From Sweltsa coloradensis (lineage: Eukaryota > Arthropoda > Insecta > Plecoptera > Chloroperlidae): DNA of 64,000 nucleotides. This document shows positions 24,801 through 35,458 of this stretch, piece after piece (within the stretch, counting starts at the first letter, position 1; every line of letters begins with the position of its first letter). The position numbers were made by a program, and so were the translations under genes. The stretch covers positions 98,207 to 162,206 of the forward strand of contig JAMZAV010001429.1 in the NCBI GenBank assembly GCA_024449915.1, read 5' to 3'. The notes beneath the pieces were generated by a model. That model saw only the letters and a list, made by a program, of their open reading frames with translations. It ran no database searches and was not told the DNA's origin.

Positions 24801-25926
24801 TGATTTAAAATAACCAAATTTTAGCGAATTTTTAAAACAGGGCTCAATGAGTTTACTCCAACACAAACGATTGAAAAAAATTTGGGGAAAAAAGAATGCG
24901 TATTTAAAAAATAATTGGGGAACAATTTAAAACCGCGATTTTTTGGCTTTAGATATCTTTTAAGTTTTCATCAATGAAAAAAGATCTTGGGAAAAAGAAC
25001 GACAACATTAAAAACCAAAATTTGATTTCATTGTAAATTTTTTGGAAATTGTTCAGTTTCCCATTGCCCAATTTTTTAAAAAAACATTGCCAAAAAATTT
25101 TATGTCAAAATTTGACTTAAAAGCTTTTTTTCGCTTTGCACAATAATAGCGCGATAAAAAAAATTAATTTCCTATTTTTATTTGGTGTAAAAGGTTTTTA
25201 GGAAAAAAGGAAAAAAAAATGGTTTCAAACCCTTTTTCGACGCTGTTTTTAAAAACTCAAAAGTAAAAATTTGCAAGATATATTTTAAATGCTTGGGTCC
25301 TTATTATAAAAGGGTTATTTTTGACAATTTACCCCTTTAAAATCCATTTCAAATAAGTGCATTTCCCCAAAAAAATATAAGAAGGAATAATGGGCAAAGG
25401 TTCAATATTTCGGCCCCTGTTACCCAAAAATGTTTAGATTAGGTTTTTTAAAAAAAAAAATTTTTAAAAAAAAGCCTTTTGACATGATCCCAAAAAAACT
25501 GATAAACATACAAAACAATTTTCAATAAGTAGTCGAAGCATTTTTTCATAAAATTGAAAATAGTTTTCCCAACTGTTGCCCACATTTTTTTTAACAGAAC
25601 TTAGTGTACAATCACTGAGTAAATTTCATCAATGTCATTCCTAAGGATCAGAAGTCGGCACATTCTCTTCATGGAAGAAGAAATATTTTGCTTTACTTGA
25701 TTATATTTACTCAAAGACGTGACGTTCAAATCAATAATTAAATGTTGATACATATTTTAAAATTTCAGGCAATCCTTTGAATACTACTGGCTTTCAACGA
25801 TGGCACTCTGGTAAACCTGATTTGGCAGGTTCTGATGAATGTATTTTTGCCTACCGACCTACGGTTGGGCTCTTCGACTTGGCCTGCGTCAGAAGAGCTC
25901 TCTTCATCTGTGAGCTACCTTCATGA
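21827..25926 (+). pseudogene. C-type lectin gene D, damaged or badly sequenced
   Basis: Recognisable pieces: exon 1 at 21827-21985, exon 2 at about 23273-23416, exon 3 at about 23930-24233 and exon 4 at 25769-25926 (stop in the same place as in the paralogs). The exon 1 donor is changed from GGTATTT to GATATTG; a weak in-phase alternative ACG|GTTTTC lies 12 bases on. Exon 2 after about 23340 and all of exon 3 carry many homopolymer-length changes that shift the frame, as does the surrounding intron, which suggests sequencing error over mutation there. Exon 4 is clean and encodes a KPD tripeptide, but LACD has become LACV and APF has become ALF. The donor change is outside the bad patch, so this gene may be truly impaired. 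Confidence 0.75.
23340..25540. other. Patch with homopolymer-type sequence errors
   Basis: Runs of AAAA, TTTT, CCCC and GGGG are lengthened throughout, in exon and intron alike. Compared with paralog exon 3, single bases are doubled or trebled (for example GGGGTTTAC for GGGGTAC and AAAAACTCTGAG for AACTCTGAG). Sequence before 23330 and after about 25600 again matches the paralogs cleanly. This looks like an unpolished long-read consensus. Confidence 0.7.
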
Positions 25927-26274
25927 TACACCCTGGTGCTTCAAGTGCTCTCCCTATAGATACTGTGGGAATGTTACTAATATTAGCTGAAACCTATTTT
26001 AAATAAGCTAGTTTTGCTTGGAAATCAATCATTTTTATTTTGTGTGCCTTTAATATTTTTCTTGAACTGCAAAACCAGTTTTTTTTAATCAAGCAAAATC
26101 TATCGATATGTAAATATATATTGCGGGGTCTTTAGTGTGGGTTTGCAATATTTATTAAGTAGGAAGTTTAATAAATATTTCGGATCTATAACATAACTTG
26201 AATTTATTATAATTATGTGCAATGAATAAACTGATACTCCTTACTGCTGTTAGTTTAATCCTCCTTGGCATACC

Positions 26275-26390
26275 TTCATGCGAAACCACGCCACCTTCTC
26301 CTACAATATGACGTCAGACCTCTCCCCTCAGTCCTATATCAACAAGTAACCACGAGACATTCTAGTCTAAGCAACAAGAGACGGGCAGAG
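26275..26390 (+). promoter_or_regulatory. Array promoter, gene E, with CRE-like TGACGTCA
   Basis: ACCACGCCACCTTCTCCTACAA, then TGACGTCA at 26309-26316 where B-D have GGACGTCC or GGATGTCC, then GACCTCTCCCCTCAGTCC, a degenerate TATATCAA at about 26335 and the ACATTCTAGTCTAAGCAACA leader. The upstream GATA-containing part of the B-D promoter is not present here. Confidence 0.6.
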
Positions 26391-29300
26391 ATGTGTAAAC
26401 TAGTAGTCCTGGTGGTGGTGACTAGTGTGTTGGTGTCTTGCGTTGAATCAGGGGCGAGGATTGATCAGCAATGTGCTGAGGCGAAGAAATCGTTGTTGAA
26501 GTTTTCCATCAACACTCAAAGAAATTCGTCTGGGCTCTGGCAATCAAAGGTATGCCACGGTTAAAAGTTAACGGAATGTATAATTTTATTGAAGAACATT
26601 ACATTTAAAAAAGTTTATAATCTCTTAATATACATTTCTCAAACTCTATTTTCTTATGAACTTCTTAAAATGAGTCAGACCGCCATGAATAATTCTAAAA
26701 TTCATTAATTGCGTGCCTTAGAATAATCTTTAAAAACATCTTTCATATGTGGTAAAAAGTAATATTTTAATTCAGTAACATTCACTAAAATAACAGTGAT
26801 TTTGGATTAAATTATTTCAGTTATATTTATTTTAGTTACATTTCAAAACTTATTTTAATAATATAATTTTGTGTAAACCAAGAATTTTGTGTACAAAATT
26901 GAGGAATTCTACATAGTTTAACAGGTAAAGTGTTTTTATTTAGCAATGTTACATGTTCCATCATATATCCGTGTTTGATTCATATCTAATTTCTTTAGCA
27001 CCCAAGTAAAATGTTCCTTCATAAACTTTTCCAAAGCTTTAGATTGGTCTAACGACAATAACCGATTTCAAAGTGGTTGTTTTATTCTTAGAAAGCTCTA
27101 ACAGCTAGTTCATCCGCACATACTTAAAATGGTTTACTTTGCTCATGTTCATTCCATTGTGACATTTTTCATACTCTGGCCAGCTCTCTTATTAAAGGTG
27201 CCGCGACATTTGCTCGTTCCTTCCCAAACTTTTTCGCACTAAACATCTCTATCCACTCCCATTTTAAAAGAGCAAATATCCAAATTCACATTCCCAACCA
27301 TAAACTAACCCTCTTCTCAAATGGTCCACACTATATTGCTTTAACTCTCTTAAACAAACTACCATACAACACACGAACCTCTCCATCCATTACAGATTTT
27401 TTAAGCCTAGCATGAAATCATTGAATCATCATCATGAATATGAATATGAATATGAATATTACTTAATACTTATATCCAAAAGTTTCAACTAGCTACATAA
27501 AATACCTCTCCGCATAAAATGTAATGTCATGTAAAATACCTATTTATTAAACCATTGATCATGTTAAAAATTAGAATTTAATTCCTCTATATTATGGGAC
27601 AATACATAATATTCATTTGCTTCTTCTACTTCTACTACATACTAAACTATTTTTATTTTTAAATGACATTATTAATAATTATCTTCACTGTTGATTTCTC
27701 TCCATAAAGTAGTTATACCTATACTTTGTATGTCGAAAGGAATAAAGAATGTAATCTTATATTTTCATTTGTAATAATTATTTACCTTATTGGGTTAATT
27801 AGTTGGAAGGTAAAGTGTGTTTTTTATAAATACAGAATTATTTCTTTAAGTACACACAATTTTTATTTGTATCATTTTTATTTACTAAATTAAATTGTAT
27901 CTTAAAGAATATAATTTCTCGTTTAGATTGGTTTCAATCATCGTGGTGGAAAGACGAACATGACCAGGACTGGCACTTGGTCATTAGATGTCGTACAGTC
28001 TAAAACAACAACAACAACTTGCGACGAAGATGAGGGGATAAACATCATTGCCACAGTAACCCAAGGTATAAGTTGTTTATTCTTTGTAATGTGCAACAGC
28101 ATAAGTTTATTAGTGAACATCTAGGTATAAAGTATCCCTTTAGTGTTTTTAAATAGTAGTGTAAATAGCTGCGATTGTTGTTTTGATAAAACAACTACAT
28201 TTGCAATGCACATATTTCAATCGTTGTAATAATGCGAATTGAATTACTGGACATCTCGGTAGTTTATAAACATAACATTTTATATTTCAACTTAAAAAAA
28301 AAAAAATTGTCGGTACCATTAAAAAATATATATAAAAAACATTCTTCTCGTATACAATGTAAACCATACACGCAACATCATAAACAAAGAAAACATTTTG
28401 GTTTTAGTTCTTAAGGGAGGACACAGCTAAAAAACGGGTGAATAAACGCAATAGTTACACAAAATAAAAAAGGTGTTTTACGTTTTAAATATTTTTAATA
28501 AGTAAAAATAGCGCTTCTTAATTTGATGTTGTTTTATACATTTATGTATATATTGTATAACCTTGGCTTTATAGTAGGCGACTATGACGCTGTTTTGTTA
28601 GTACTTTGTCCAGAAATAAAAAACTTGACTACACCGATATGTATACATTTTTGTTATGTTTAGACGTAGATTTTTAAATATGTTATAAAATAATGTGTTT
28701 TAATAATTATTTTATAAAATATTTAAGATTAAAATATAATAAATAGAAGATTTAAAAATATATAAGATAAATGTAAATAGTACTTGTAATTTGTTATTTT
28801 AATTTCGCTCATTGTTCGTTATCTCCGCTCTTTTTAAACCACATAATTGCTTATTTAGGAAAAGTATTAGTCCTAAACTATTGGTCCGAATGGCTGATTT
28901 ATTTTGGAGAGCTCATGATACTTTGGCTAACAATCTAGTCAATCTAGTCACCTGAAGAGGGTCACACCGGTTAAATCTTATGTGTATAACCTACAGCGGG
29001 CATCCTACAAAAATGAATTTATTTATGGATATGACCGGTCGAAAGGCCCGACTACCGTACGCGTGTTATCAAACGATGTTATTTTCTTTATCGTGCTGAA
29101 AGAACGTTACACGATATCTAAAAAATAGAATAAAGGTTCGGTTTGGTACTATAGAATATAATTACATAGACTAATCGAAAACAATATTTGCTTAGTTCTT
29201 ACAACGCGGGTAATTATGAAGATTGGTTGAATGGGAGCACTACAAACCTTGGCATTGAGAATCGAAATTATAGTCTACTAATTAAAGAACGCGATATGTG

Positions 29301-30122
29301 TTATTTAGGCAGTCTCAAATTCTGATGTCGTCCGCGGTTGCAGTCTGGCACATAGGGACGCTGGCGAATTACACTAGCAGAACGCGGATTCGAATCCCGC
29401 ACAAGACATAGGTTAACTGTAATTGTTCTTCACTCTCGTCTATCACCACTCAAAGTCCAAATAGCATGATGGCAATAAAAGTGACGTTGAACAACAATAA
29501 TCATCATCATTAATTTCTGATAGCGAATATTATAATTCTTACAACGATGTAAAAAGCTGCAAGCAAACCTCAAAATAGCAGATTGTGTTTATGTAATCTG
29601 ATGACAAGCACATCCGGTATCCAGATCCCGCCCACATTACCTCCCCTACTTGCTTCGAAGCAGACACGATCGAATTTCACAAGAGAGCGCCACCAAATGG
29701 AGCCAAAAGTGTGCTTTGCAAGGCGTTCGTACTTTTCAAACTACATCTACATTTTAGTCCGATTTCAATGATGTTTTTTTATTTACTAAGAAATGAACTG
29801 GTTATTCTACGTACATAGCTTGATTTCGAAAATTTACTCCTCTTTGATCAAACAAGGGAAGTAAACTTTGACCCGAAAATGAACATTTTCTATGGACTTT
29901 GAGGACTCGTGGGGGAAATGTTATGACTGAAATGAACAAAAGGGCTATGCACGAGAAATAAAAATTTAGTTATGTATCAGAGGAAAAAACAGTATGAAAA
30001 TATAATGATTTTCCTGTCCGTAGTTTGAAAAGTACGAAAGTACTACACATGGCACGATCGGAGTCAATTGTAAGAGAAGCCATTTTGGCTTAAATTCGCC
30101 TTCTTCTTCAAGAGAATAAAGA

Positions 30123-30192
<70 letters not shown>

Positions 30193-33100
30193 TAAATCGC
30201 ACCCAAGCCTCTTAACTGCATAAAAGAAGGTATAGGCATCGTCGCCTCACGTAATCCCATAGACCACACTACCTTGCAATAGCAAAACATTTAATTTTCT
30301 AAATTTGCAATAAAAATAATTTAACATTATTCGGTTGTGTTGATGACAGTGCCCGATTCAAGAATAACCACGAAGCCCATCCCTGCCGACTACGAGCAGT
30401 TCCCAAGCGTGGGGTACTACAAGTTCCACTCAGAGAACGTCATCTGGGCACGTGCGCGGCAGGTGTGCGCAGAAGAGGGGGCGCACCTTATCATTATCAA
30501 CTCTGAGAACGAAGCGAATGTAATCAAACAATTCTTTACAAGATTTCCAAAAGAAAGCAATCAAATATTGATGCGTATAACAGTATTTGGGTTGGAGTTT
30601 ACGAGCAAGGTGTCCATGGTCAATATTTTACTATATTTGGTAAGAAACTTTTTTTAAAGTTATATTCCCACTGATATAATGTAACAATTAACAATAAATA
30701 AATTCACATAGTCGTTTCGTTTGATATGCCCAGCTTGCATGAACAGGCAACTGTTAAAAGAATTAATTTTAAAATGCGTTTGAGTATTCCCTTAATCATT
30801 CCTCTTTACTCTGACACAATTGCCATTAGCAAAATAACTCATCATTTAACATACATCATCAGTATATCTCATCACATACTATTATTGGATGAGCGTAGCG
30901 AACGAAGCAAAAATTCCATTTCACTACACTAGAGATAAAAAGAATCCGGATTTTTTGTTTGTATTTTTATCTGTTTGTTAACACAATTCCGGCTAAACCG
31001 ATATTCCAATTACAATGAAATTTTTTGGAGGCCTTTCAAATCTCTGAACTTAAAACCCTGACACGTTTTTGAGCGCAATCTTAAAATTATTTCTCATGAA
31101 AATCGCATTTTTTTTTTATATATAAAAAGAAATTCTTTGACTTTTGTTGACCTATTATAATGATTTTTTTACGGAACCTTAATTTAATGAATTGATCTAT
31201 TCGTGTGAAATTTGAACGAAATCGAAAAATTATTTCATATGAAAATCGCAATTTTACGATTTTTATCGACTTTTAAAACATTTCTTCGACTTATAACACC
31301 CTACATGCTTTATTCGATTGTAATGATTTTTCACAGAACCTTAATTTTATGATTAGTATTTTGGTGTAAAGTTTGAGCTTAGTCAAAAATAATTTCTCAT
31401 GAAAATCTAAATTTTACGATTTTTTTAATAAAAAAAAAAATCTTTGGCTTACAACACCTACATGCTTCATTCGATTTCATTTTTAAAGAGTGAAAGAAGC
31501 TAATTATAATGCATACATACAGCAAATAGATGCATCTTTAGTAGATAATCCCACTCGGTTGTGGATTTTATATACGTCATAAAACAAGAACTAGACGCAT
31601 TCCCATATTGAAGTAAAATATAACGAAAGAAAAGCTAGTGACACAACCTCATGCACCCAACTATTTTCTGACTTTTTCAAAACCACCTTCCTTCTGCCGT
31701 CTGTGGATGCCCATGAGCCGCCATCTGCTCCACAGTACTCAACAGAAAATATGTGCAACTTTACTATTACATCAAAGGAAGAAGAGGATTGCCTACAAAA
31801 TCTGAAAATGGAAAAAACGCCTGGTCCTGATAATATACCAATTAACGTCATCAAGTTCTGTAGCAGAGCGTTATCAAAACCATGGCTGCCCTATTTAACA
31901 ATTCATTAGAATGTGGAACTTTCCCTACTCGTTGGAAACATGCAATTATTACTCTTATACTAAAAAAGGGTAGCAGGTACCGTATAATGTGACGAACTAC
32001 AGACACATATCGTTATTATCAACATTCTCCAAGGTTTTTGAAAGCATCCTCCAAAAACTCATGTACAATTATGTTGCTAATCATATTGCACCGGAACAAC
32101 ATGGCTTTGTCAAGAAAAGGTCAACCGTCATGAACCTTGCTCAATACACAAGTGACATTGCATTTCACATTAATAATGGGGAACAGCAGGTGGACGCTGT
32201 TTATACTGATTTCAGCAAAGCCTTTGACAGTGTTGACCATAACCTTCTTCTGCTGAAACTGCGTGGCTACGGGATCCAGGGAAATATTTTTAATCTACTC
32301 TCCAACTACTTGTCAGGTCGATGGCAGAGCGTTGTCATTGATGACGGAAAATCTTCACCTGAATCCGTTACATCTGGAGTGCCCCAGGAGTCGATTCTGG
32401 GACCGTTGATGTTCACATTATTTGTTAACGACGTTCCGGCATGTTTTAAAACTTGCAAATGTATGCTGATACCTCAAAGTGTACAAACGCATCAACAACA
32501 TTGAGGACTGCGAGTCTCTCCAAACGGAGCTTGATGCATTTTCTACGTGGTGCAAGTCATGGAAGCTTAACCTAAATGTGGCTAAGTGTAATTTTATTAC
32601 GTTTACTACAAAAAGGGAAAAGGGTAATATTGACTTCATTTACCAGCTTGATAACTCTCCGCTAATGAAGGTGAACACTATCCGTGATTTGGGTGTACAA
32701 CTGTCAAGTGATCTCTCATACAATAATCACCTACAGCTTATCATCCAAAGGCCCTTAAAATGTTTCGGCTTTGTGAAAAGAAATTGCACAAAGGACTTTC
32801 CATTGGCTTTTTTAGGAAGCTTTTTTTTGGCTTTAATAAGAACTAAAATTTGGGACTATGCAAGTGTCATATGGAACCCTCACCCACATTACCAAATTCG
32901 TAGCATTGAACGTATCGCAGAAGTTTGTTAAGCATGTCTGCTACAAGACCAATGTTACTTATCATAGATGCAACTATTCCACTTTATTAAGTATTTAAAT
33001 ATTGTATCACTCGAAATCGGCGCCAGCATACAGATTTAATATTTCTGTATAAGCTTCTGCACAATTATTTTGACTCTCAGCTTCTTCATTCAATACATTT

Positions 33101-34046
33101 TCACGTTCCTGCAAGACTAACACGAAACCTTCAGACTTTCCATCTTCCCAGAAGCAGACTAGACATTTTTAGTAATTCACCAATTAACCGGATCCAACAT
33201 ACGTTATAACCAATTAGTTGTCATCCACCTGATCTTGACATAAATCACCTAAACTTTCAATGTTTTAAAAACTTTCTTCAAAATATGTTCTTGAGGTTTA
33301 TAACATTGTAATCGTCATAGTTTATTTTTTATTTGCATTTCGTTTAGTATAATGTTCTTTTGTGCACCTGAGACATATTTAGATGTTGTTTGATTTTTGA
33401 TATCATTTATATTTTTGTGCTTTAGAAATTTGTTAATTTTATGTAATGCCTATATCGCACTTGTGGAGGTAACTCTGTTGTTGGGTGGGAATAAAATGAT
33501 AGATGATTTCAATATATTCTCACAGAACCTTTATTTATGAACTAATATATTGGAGTGAAATTTGAGCACAATCGAAAAATAATTTTATTTATGAAAATCG
33601 AAATTTTACGCTTTTTTCGTTTAAAAATACGCTTATCCACAACGCGCCTGAAAAGCGTTGCGAAAGCTTCCTAGTTGAAAATATTGTATGCCGTTTGATA
33701 AAAAGCAAATTGTTTTTATACCTATGCAAACTTGATTCATTGAACACTCAACGTATTACTAAAACGGTTTGCATAATATACAGCACTGCACATAATGCAG
33801 AACAATTTTGCCTACTAAATTATTGTTAGTCAAAGACGTGCCCGTCGGATCATTAACAAAATCATGATATTTGCCTCTCAATTTTCAGGAAATCTTTTAA
33901 ATTCTACGGGCTTTCAACGATGGCACCCTGGTCACCCAGCTTCGGCTGGTTCTGATGAATGTATTTACGCCCATCGACCTGATGTTGGACTCGTTGACTT
34001 GGCCTGCGACAGAAGAGCTCCCTTCGTCTGTGAGATATCGTCATGA
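26391..34046 (+). CDS. Secreted C-type lectin, gene E, with a 1-nt frameshift in exon 3
   Basis: Exons: 26391-26549, 27927-28065, 30350-30639 and 33889-34046. Signal peptide, N-terminal Cys pair and exon 2 are intact, and all splice sites are consensus. Exon 3 is 290 bases where the frame requires 291: an A-run reads GAAAGC at about 30553-30557 where C has GAAAAGC, so the WVGV region is out of frame although still present in another frame. Exon 4 is intact and encodes HPA at the sugar site, followed by DEC, LACD and FVCE. It is either a recent pseudogene, a null allele, or a one-base assembly error in an A-run. Intron 3 is expanded by a rolling-circle element with a nested LINE. Confidence 0.8.
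27170..27770 (+). mobile_element. 3' fragment of a non-LTR retrotransposon
   Basis: A frame ending at about 27412 reads LNKLPYNTR...SITDFLSLA and stop, the usual C-terminus of Jockey/CR1-type reverse transcriptases. It is followed by an AT-rich 3' UTR and short GAATAT repeats. Only the last few dozen codons remain. It lies in gene E intron 1. Confidence 0.5.
29322..29520 (+). mobile_element. tRNA-derived SINE
   Basis: The head carries box B-like GATTCGAATCCCGC, preceded by a box A-like TCTGGCACATAGG. The unique body GTCTATCACCACTCAAAGTC follows, with an AATAATCATCATCATT tail. It lies in gene E intron 2. Confidence 0.55.
30124..30193. repeat. (ATT)n microsatellite
   Basis: About 23 uninterrupted ATT units following GAGAATAAAGACATT. 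The AATAAA directly before the run could mark the 3' end of a retroelement, but no coding part is visible upstream. Confidence 0.85.
30885..33674 (+). mobile_element. Helitron-like element, family 2, carrying a nested LINE
   Basis: Begins TTGGATGAGCGTAGCGAACG at 30885 after host A and ends AAAGCTTCCTAG at 33674 before host T. The inverted start motif CGCTTATCCA and CGCGCCTGAAAAGCG hairpin precede the end. The middle 31480-33504 is a separate LINE. It sits in gene E intron 3, ending about 214 bases before the exon 4 acceptor. Confidence 0.7.
31480..33504 (+). pseudogene. Truncated Jockey/CR1-type LINE reverse transcriptase
   Basis: Reverse transcriptase of a non-LTR retrotransposon, which would prime on nicked DNA. 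Conserved pieces appear in order over several frames: KTPGPDNIP (about 31815), NYRHISLLSTFSK, EQHGFVKKRST, YTDFSKAFDSVDH, TSGVPQESILGPL (32370-32405), a damaged active site YADT where YADD is expected (about 32462), then WCKSWKLNLNVAKCN and DLGVQLSS. No endonuclease or ORF1 remains. Frameshifts occur before 31985 and at about 32450. The fragment is flanked by GATTTCA at 31473-31479 and 33505-33511, a 7-base target duplication inside the rolling-circle host. It is not functional. Confidence 0.8.
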
Positions 34047-35395
34047 TACACCTCACTGCTTGCAAAGGCTCTCACTATAGAAACTGGATTAATGTGAGCA
34101 AGATTAGCAAAAAAATAACTTCTACTGAGCAATGTTTTGTAGAAAAATAATCCACATTGTTATGCACTAATAAAATATGAATGATAAATAAAATATTTGC
34201 TAAATTTAGCTAAGAATAAACTTACTTATAAGGTGTAACATGTTATATATCCTTCATGTTTAGCTTGTACTTAATATTCTAGGTTATTCATTATTGATTT
34301 AAAACTTTGTTTTCCTGTTTATCAAGACAATATATAAATTGAAACAAAAGCAATAGGTTGAATGTTAGTCTGTCATAAGCAAAATACAATATTTGTTACT
34401 TGTAATCCACTTATATTGTTGTTATTCTTCAACATAGAGATCTTCAACAAAACTATTTCTCCTTTAATTACTGAAACTTCCATTGAATATACACTTAGTC
34501 TAGATAGTGTAATTGAATCGGGTTTAGGAGAAACCGAATAAGTCATGTAACCATTGTTCTGAGTAAACGCAAAAAACGTGTATTTAATACCCGGAAGTAA
34601 AAAAACGCAGGTATTTTGATGTAGTAATTTAGATCAACCATAGTTACATCGATTTTTGTTGTTGATATTTATGAGCACGTAATTCCATAATTATGAGGGC
34701 GTAATGAGCGGGAATTTATTTGGTTTCTCAATTAAATGAGGCGGGTGTACAAAAAGTTAGTAAAAATAAGGTAGTATCATAAGTTTTTATGATTGTTTAA
34801 TAGTAAACATAAAACTACATTTTTTAAAACTTCGTTCAACAAAAATTTCTCGGCAATAAGAGCCAATGAGTAATTTTACTGAAAGTAAATTGTTCCGTTT
34901 CTCAAAGCAATACAAGTTTTTCTTCAGGACGTATGGACTGACTTATTCGGTTTCTCATTTCAAAGGGAAAATTGACAACCTGTAATATACACAGGCATGG
35001 TCGAAAAAATTTTCGTTTCTCTACTAATCAATAGGTCTTGAAATTCTGAAGAAAATGGCTATCTTAACTTAACACAATTTGGGTGACTTATTCGGTTTCT
35101 CAAATAACCAATTTAATTACAAATAGGCAACATGTTTCGAAGTATTATTTCATTTTATTCATACACAAATCAATAATTTTCATTGCATTTAATGTACATT
35201 TCGATTTTTTTTTAATCTTCAAAACCAGAATTATATACTATTTAAATAATTTAAAGTGTGTAGAAAATTAAAGATATATTAGGACTATATTTCGTTGTTT
35301 TCTATGACTTTGGGTAAGTCGGAAATTTAACACATAGTTAGTTATTATAATATTACTCGCAAAGATTAAGACTCCTCACTGCTTTTAGCAAAACA
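34047..35395. other. E-F intergenic, no gene
   Basis: AT-rich with no recognisable exon. Apart from the inverted-repeat element annotated separately, I see nothing that can be named. Confidence 0.5.
34528..35101. mobile_element. MITE-like element with 18-bp inverted ends
   Basis: GAGAAACCGAATAAGTCA at 34528-34545 is exactly inverted as TGACTTATTCGGTTTCTC at 35084-35101. A second copy of the right-end motif lies at 34939-34956. It is non-coding. The target duplication is unclear. Confidence 0.5.
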
Positions 35396-35458
35396 TAACT
35401 CCCTATACCTTCATGCGTAACCACGCCTCCTTCTCCTACAATATGACGTCAGACCTCT
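35395..35458 (+). promoter_or_regulatory. Detached upstream half of gene F promoter
   Basis: ACCACGCCTCCTTCTCCTACAA and TGACGTCA at 35444-35451, then GACCTCT, matching the gene E promoter base for base up to the transposon insertion. The TATA-containing half resumes at 39278. Confidence 0.8.

Noticed and set aside
29370..29400. tRNA gene at GATTCGAATCCC
   Set aside because: Only the internal promoter resembles a tRNA. The stems do not pair, and a SINE body and tail follow.
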